A stretch of 32,503 nt of DNA, from NCBI GenBank assembly GCA_903873975.1, contig CAIQQN010000233.1, forward strand, positions 1-32,503, given 5' to 3'. Below the pieces are notes generated by a model. That model was not told the DNA's origin and did not search any database. It saw only the letters and a program-made list of their open reading frames with translations. Numbering within the stretch: the stretch's first letter is position 1; every line of letters starts with the position of its first letter. This DNA comes from an uncultured Anaerolineales bacterium (GTDB lineage Bacteria > Chloroflexota > Anaerolineae > Anaerolineales > Villigracilaceae). The position numbers were made by a program, and so were the translations under genes. Positions 29,976 to 32,503 of this stretch are shown piece by piece.

Positions 29976-31817
29976 TCAAACCATGGTACCCGACGAAGTG
30001 ATTCGGTAAATCTGGAATCCTGCAAGTGCCAGGTACTTGGGGATCTGCCTGACGGTATTGCGATCTTTTTCCTTCTCCACTTCGCTAAAACGTGGATCAT
30101 CCCAGCCCAGGAGAGACGGGTGCATCTTTTTCTTATCGTCCCGTACCGCAGCATAATTCCAGCCTTGTTCCATTCTCTGGTTGCACCACCGCTCGTGCTC
30201 GATTTTCGACATGAGCTCGATCTCGTCCGGTTTAAAGGTGAATTGATCCGCCCCGTAGTCATACCACGGGACTATATCACAGCCGGCAGCATTTAGTTTG
30301 ATGCCGATGTCGTCTGCTTGATTTCGGTTCATTTCCTTCATTTCTTCACTCAATTGCTCCCACTCCACCATGGAAGGATTTGTCTCGGGCGTATTGCCTT
30401 TGCGTAACTCATTGCGGATGTATTCCTCGTGGATCGCCCGCGCCATGGCTGCATGGCTGCCATCATTCAAGAGACTGGGCTTACAGGTGCGTTCCATCAA
30501 TCCAAAGACATGCATGCGGTCAAGACTCCCCACAGTTCTTTTGGATCCCTGTACCAGACTTGCCAGGCCGACATCCTCGGTCATACGGACCAGGATTTGC
30601 ATGTCAGAGGCTCGCGTTTGTTCCAGCAGGGACAACGCTGAGCTCAAACCAATGGTTTCGTCATCCAGACAAACATAAATAAAAGAGATGCCAGGCTGTT
30701 TGCGTTTGCTGGACAGGAATTCGGCATGATGAAACTCGGGGCAATCAATATCCACCGGGTATACACCCCATTCACAGGTCTTTTCTACCAATGAATATTC
30801 CTGACATAAAACGTCGATTTTCCGCTGGGCATCCGGGTCGACCACGGAAATACGCAGCTTTCCGCCGTTTTTTTCGTGATGGGGATACCACTGGCGGGCC
30901 GCGTGGATCACGATCTGTTCGCCCAGGCTCCCAAATCCCACGATGAGCAGGTGGGGAGTTTCTTCCTGAGTTCCTTTCGTGTTGGGGAGCAGCGGAAATT
31001 CACGCATAAGCTGGCGCGCCCCATGGTCATAGATATTGAAGAAATCCAGCCGGAAAGCCTTGTTCTGATCGGGGTTGAATTCCCTCTGGCGCAGGAAGAC
31101 CCACAGCCGCGGGTCACTTATGTGAATCGCACAGCTTAGTTTTTGGCCCTCGCGCTTGGAAACCAGTCGGCGGGCTTTCACGGCGATGTCGGCATTGGCG
31201 CCGTCATCGCCGCACACTGCGATCAGGGATTGGGCGCGCTGCACCCTGGCCTTGCGCAAGGTATACTCGTCGCGGGCATCCCCGAGTAGCACGCTGATCC
31301 CCAGTTCACGACAAGCGGAAATGGAGGGATTTCTGCTGTTTTTTTCGATCATGACAACTGTCTGGCCGGAAGCATGGAAGTTTTTGGCAAGCAGCAGGCC
31401 TTTTTGTCCCAGTCCACAGATGACCACCTGATTTGATGTAAACCTCAGCCGCAGGGTTTGGATCTGATCGCGAAAAACTGCTGCCAGCCCCAACAGCACG
31501 GTGTACATCGTCACGACAGGCGAAAGCCAGCGTGCCACCTCAAGCTCCCAAGGGATGGGAGAGGGGAGATCGCCGCCTGAGAATTTCAATAATCCCAGGG
31601 AGGAATACAGGCTTGTACCGAAATTATGCGCTTCCCCCATCTCGGTAAAGTAGCGCTGAAAACCGATGGTCCCCAAGATGGTGGAAACCACCCCAATAAT
31701 GATCAGCAACGGGACCACGATCTCCCCCCACAGTATTTTGAATCGTTTGCGCTGGCTGCCTGGGATGACAGGAGGTGAATCAGGATGGGATTGAGAGGCT
31801 TGTTCTGTGCCGGGCAT
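29976..31817 (-). CDS. Two-TM channel-like protein with TrkA-N/RCK domains and C-terminal RyR domain
   Basis: 613 aa, with GAGGAGG before the ATG. Two hydrophobic segments (about 33-53 and 97-115) flank a loop (YSSLGLLKFSGGD) placed like a potassium-channel pore loop but without a TVGYG filter. A TrkA-N Rossmann domain starts at 129 (VVICGLGQKGLLLAKNF) with acidic MIEKNS after strand 2 and GDARDE. A second nucleotide-binding-like domain starts near 287 (HLLIVGFGSLGEQIV). The last about 75 residues (HERWCNQRMEQGWNYA ... HPSLLGWDD ... EKEKDRNTVRQIPKYL) match the RyR repeat. The design is a membrane protein gated or regulated by a nucleotide-type ligand. Ion conduction is uncertain because the filter is degenerate. 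Confidence 0.85.
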   Translation of the reverse strand: MPGTEQASQSHPDSPPVIPGSQRKRFKILWGEIVVPLLIIIGVVSTILGTIGFQRYFTEMGEAHNFGTSLYSSLGLLKFSGGDLPSPIPWELEVARWLSPVVTMYTVLLGLAAVFRDQIQTLRLRFTSNQVVICGLGQKGLLLAKNFHASGQTVVMIEKNSRNPSISACRELGISVLLGDARDEYTLRKARVQRAQSLIAVCGDDGANADIAVKARRLVSKREGQKLSCAIHISDPRLWVFLRQREFNPDQNKAFRLDFFNIYDHGARQLMREFPLLPNTKGTQEETPHLLIVGFGSLGEQIVIHAARQWYPHHEKNGGKLRISVVDPDAQRKIDVLCQEYSLVEKTCEWGVYPVDIDCPEFHHAEFLSSKRKQPGISFIYVCLDDETIGLSSALSLLEQTRASDMQILVRMTEDVGLASLVQGSKRTVGSLDRMHVFGLMERTCKPSLLNDGSHAAMARAIHEEYIRNELRKGNTPETNPSMVEWEQLSEEMKEMNRNQADDIGIKLNAAGCDIVPWYDYGADQFTFKPDEIELMSKIEHERWCNQRMEQGWNYAAVRDDKKKMHPSLLGWDDPRFSEVEKEKDRNTVRQIPKYLALAGFQIYRITSSGTMV

Positions 31818-31886
31818 TGCCTTCCTCCTCTTAGCCTGCAGGATACTGAAATTGGGAACCCTGGAATCCAGGGAAAAGAATACCTG

Positions 31887-31915
31887 ATTCTAAGACCTAA
31901 TATGGGTTTTTGCAA
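31887..31915 (-). promoter_or_regulatory. Promoter of the TrkA/RyR gene
   Basis: On the minus strand TTGCAA (31910-31915), 17 bp, TAGAAT (31887-31892), about 70 nt before the ATG. Confidence 0.6.
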
Positions 31916-31928
31916 GAAAAGTGCTGAA

Positions 31929-31990
31929 CTTCGGACATGAGTTCCGACAAATCCATGTATATTGCTCTGAGCGCCATCCTCGGCACTAAA
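31929..31990. repeat. Diverged copy of a repeated unit (copy A)
   Basis: It begins CTTCGGACATGAGTTC, which matches 15 of 16 bases at 32114-32129, and continues to TTGCTCTGAGCGCC-ATCCTC-GGC, a decayed version of the hairpin at 32157-32182. Confidence 0.5.
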
Positions 31991-32113
31991 TGCAACGGAG
32001 TCCGGCGATTCCCATCGTCAGACGTCTTCTCCCCTCTCCTGATGTGTTTTGCCATTGGGGGAGGGATTGGTGGCAAGGTATTAAGAACACTTTGGGAAAG
32101 TCCTGTGAATAAC

Positions 32114-32182
32114 CTTCGGATATGAGTTCAGCCATTTCGTGAAATATCCTTAATAACGCTCTCGCCGCCGTCCTCGGCGGCG
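32114..32182. repeat. Diverged copy of a repeated unit (copy B)
   Basis: It begins CTTCGGATATGAGTTC and ends in the hairpin CGCCGCCG-TCCT-CGGCGGCG (32163-32182). It overlaps the larger folded element at 32152-32230. Confidence 0.5.
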
Positions 32183-32230
32183 ATTTTTCATGAGGTTATG
32201 GACGCTGAGAACGGCGCTCAGAGCATTATT
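32152..32230. repeat. Folded element with outer arms and two hairpins (family member 2)
   Basis: Outer arms AATAACGCTCT and AGAGCATTATT pair with one G-T wobble. Inside lie an 8-bp hairpin CGCCGCCG-TCCT-CGGCGGCG and a second hairpin CTGAG/CTCAG, so the single strand would fold as a three-way junction. It shares CGCTCT, the TCCT loop and GTTATGG with the element at 25768. Confidence 0.6.
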
Positions 32231-32262
32231 CAATGCTTTATCTGAATTTTAGTTCCTAAACC

Positions 32263-32291
32263 TTGCATAATTAGAAATTATGTTCTATAAT
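32263..32291 (+). promoter_or_regulatory. Plus-strand promoter pointing out of the window
   Basis: TTGCAT (32263-32268), 17 bp, perfect TATAAT (32286-32291). No gene starts in the remaining 210 bp, so the transcript would continue past the window edge or be non-coding. Confidence 0.5.
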
Positions 32292-32465
32292 AGTTCTTGT
32301 GACCTACCTATAAGCCGTTATACAATTCACAGACTGCTGATTACGAATTACAAATTACTGCTCACTCCTCCTATTCCATGCTCACCGCCGTCCCTCTTAC
32401 TTCCCCCCGGTTTCGCTCTCGCCTTCCCGGTTCTCCGCTACCTCCCCCTGGCCGAAGCGCCGAAG

Positions 32466-32503
32466 TGAGCTTGCCCCGGTTTAATAGACACGTTTAATGT
32501 CCA
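32466..32503. mobile_element. Possible insertion-sequence end, cut by window edge
   Basis: The sequence from TGAGCTTGCCCCGGTTTAAT onwards resembles the terminal repeats of IS3-like elements (TG start, CCCCGGTTT, then GGACA/GACAC-like bases). Only 38 bp are visible, so the call is weak. Confidence 0.3.

Larger units (their letters stand above)
31818..32503. other. Gene-free, repeat-rich right end
   Basis: This 686-bp region contains no convincing gene. It holds the TrkA/RyR promoter, a diverged direct repeat (31929 and 32114), a folded element at 32152-32230, a plus-strand promoter at 32263-32291 that points off the window, and a possible insertion-sequence end from about 32466. Confidence 0.7.

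Noticed and set aside
1-32503. CRISPR arrays or phage genes
   Set aside because: No set of short direct repeats with regular spacers and no phage structural, integrase or Cas protein motifs were seen.

Overview
The window looks like chromosomal DNA of a Gram-positive-type (monoderm) bacterium, most likely Chloroflexota of the class Anaerolineae. This is inferred from gene content: a DUF2089/DUF4097/SHOCT-like operon, a RecG with a long N-terminal extension, a LexA controlled by a GAAC-N4-GTTC box, lipoprotein-type exporter parts, and long Thr/Ala linkers before an SH3b domain. No rRNA, tRNA or CRISPR array was seen. Nearly all coding space is accounted for by 28 genes.

Layout. 1-4118 (minus): MFS exporter, membrane-anchored methyltransferase, TldD and the start of TldE. 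4283-8242 (minus): a six-gene operon of a small protein, a DUF2089 zinc-ribbon protein, two DUF4097 proteins and two small acidic proteins. Five of the six carry the same short helical SHOCT-like module, which suggests one envelope-sensing assembly. 8532-13064 (plus): a ROK regulator with a clear promoter and operator, then a CUT1-type sugar ABC importer (binding lipoprotein and two permeases, no ATPase). 13220-17692: a MacB/FtsX-type ABC exporter (plus) convergent with its probable membrane-fusion lipoprotein (minus). 17768-18808: a stand-alone 2-oxoacid dehydrogenase acyltransferase domain behind a long structured leader. 19121-19862: autoregulated lexA. 19928-23581 (minus): recG-coaD-coiled-coil operon. 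23752-28110 (minus): an AhpD-like gene, an alpha/beta hydrolase and a large FMN/Fe-S/FAD oxidoreductase. 28441-31817: a TIR-transmembrane-SH3b protein convergent with a two-TM TrkA-N/RyR protein. 31818-32503: gene-free, repeat-rich DNA, perhaps ending in an insertion-sequence end.

The most striking signal is the AhpD-like gene at 23752-24396. The ORF track splits it in two at a TGA that sits exactly on the second residue of the CxxC redox motif. A perfect stem-loop with a G at the start of its loop lies 11 nt after the TGA, which is the layout of a bacterial SECIS element. I read it as a CxxU selenoprotein. Other points of interest are the shared-module envelope operon, the TIR and TrkA/RyR pair, an Fe-S motif with Cys replaced by Asp, a ROK protein lacking its zinc motif, a leader with a perfect 15-bp long-range inverted repeat, and a dispersed hairpin family whose stems covary.
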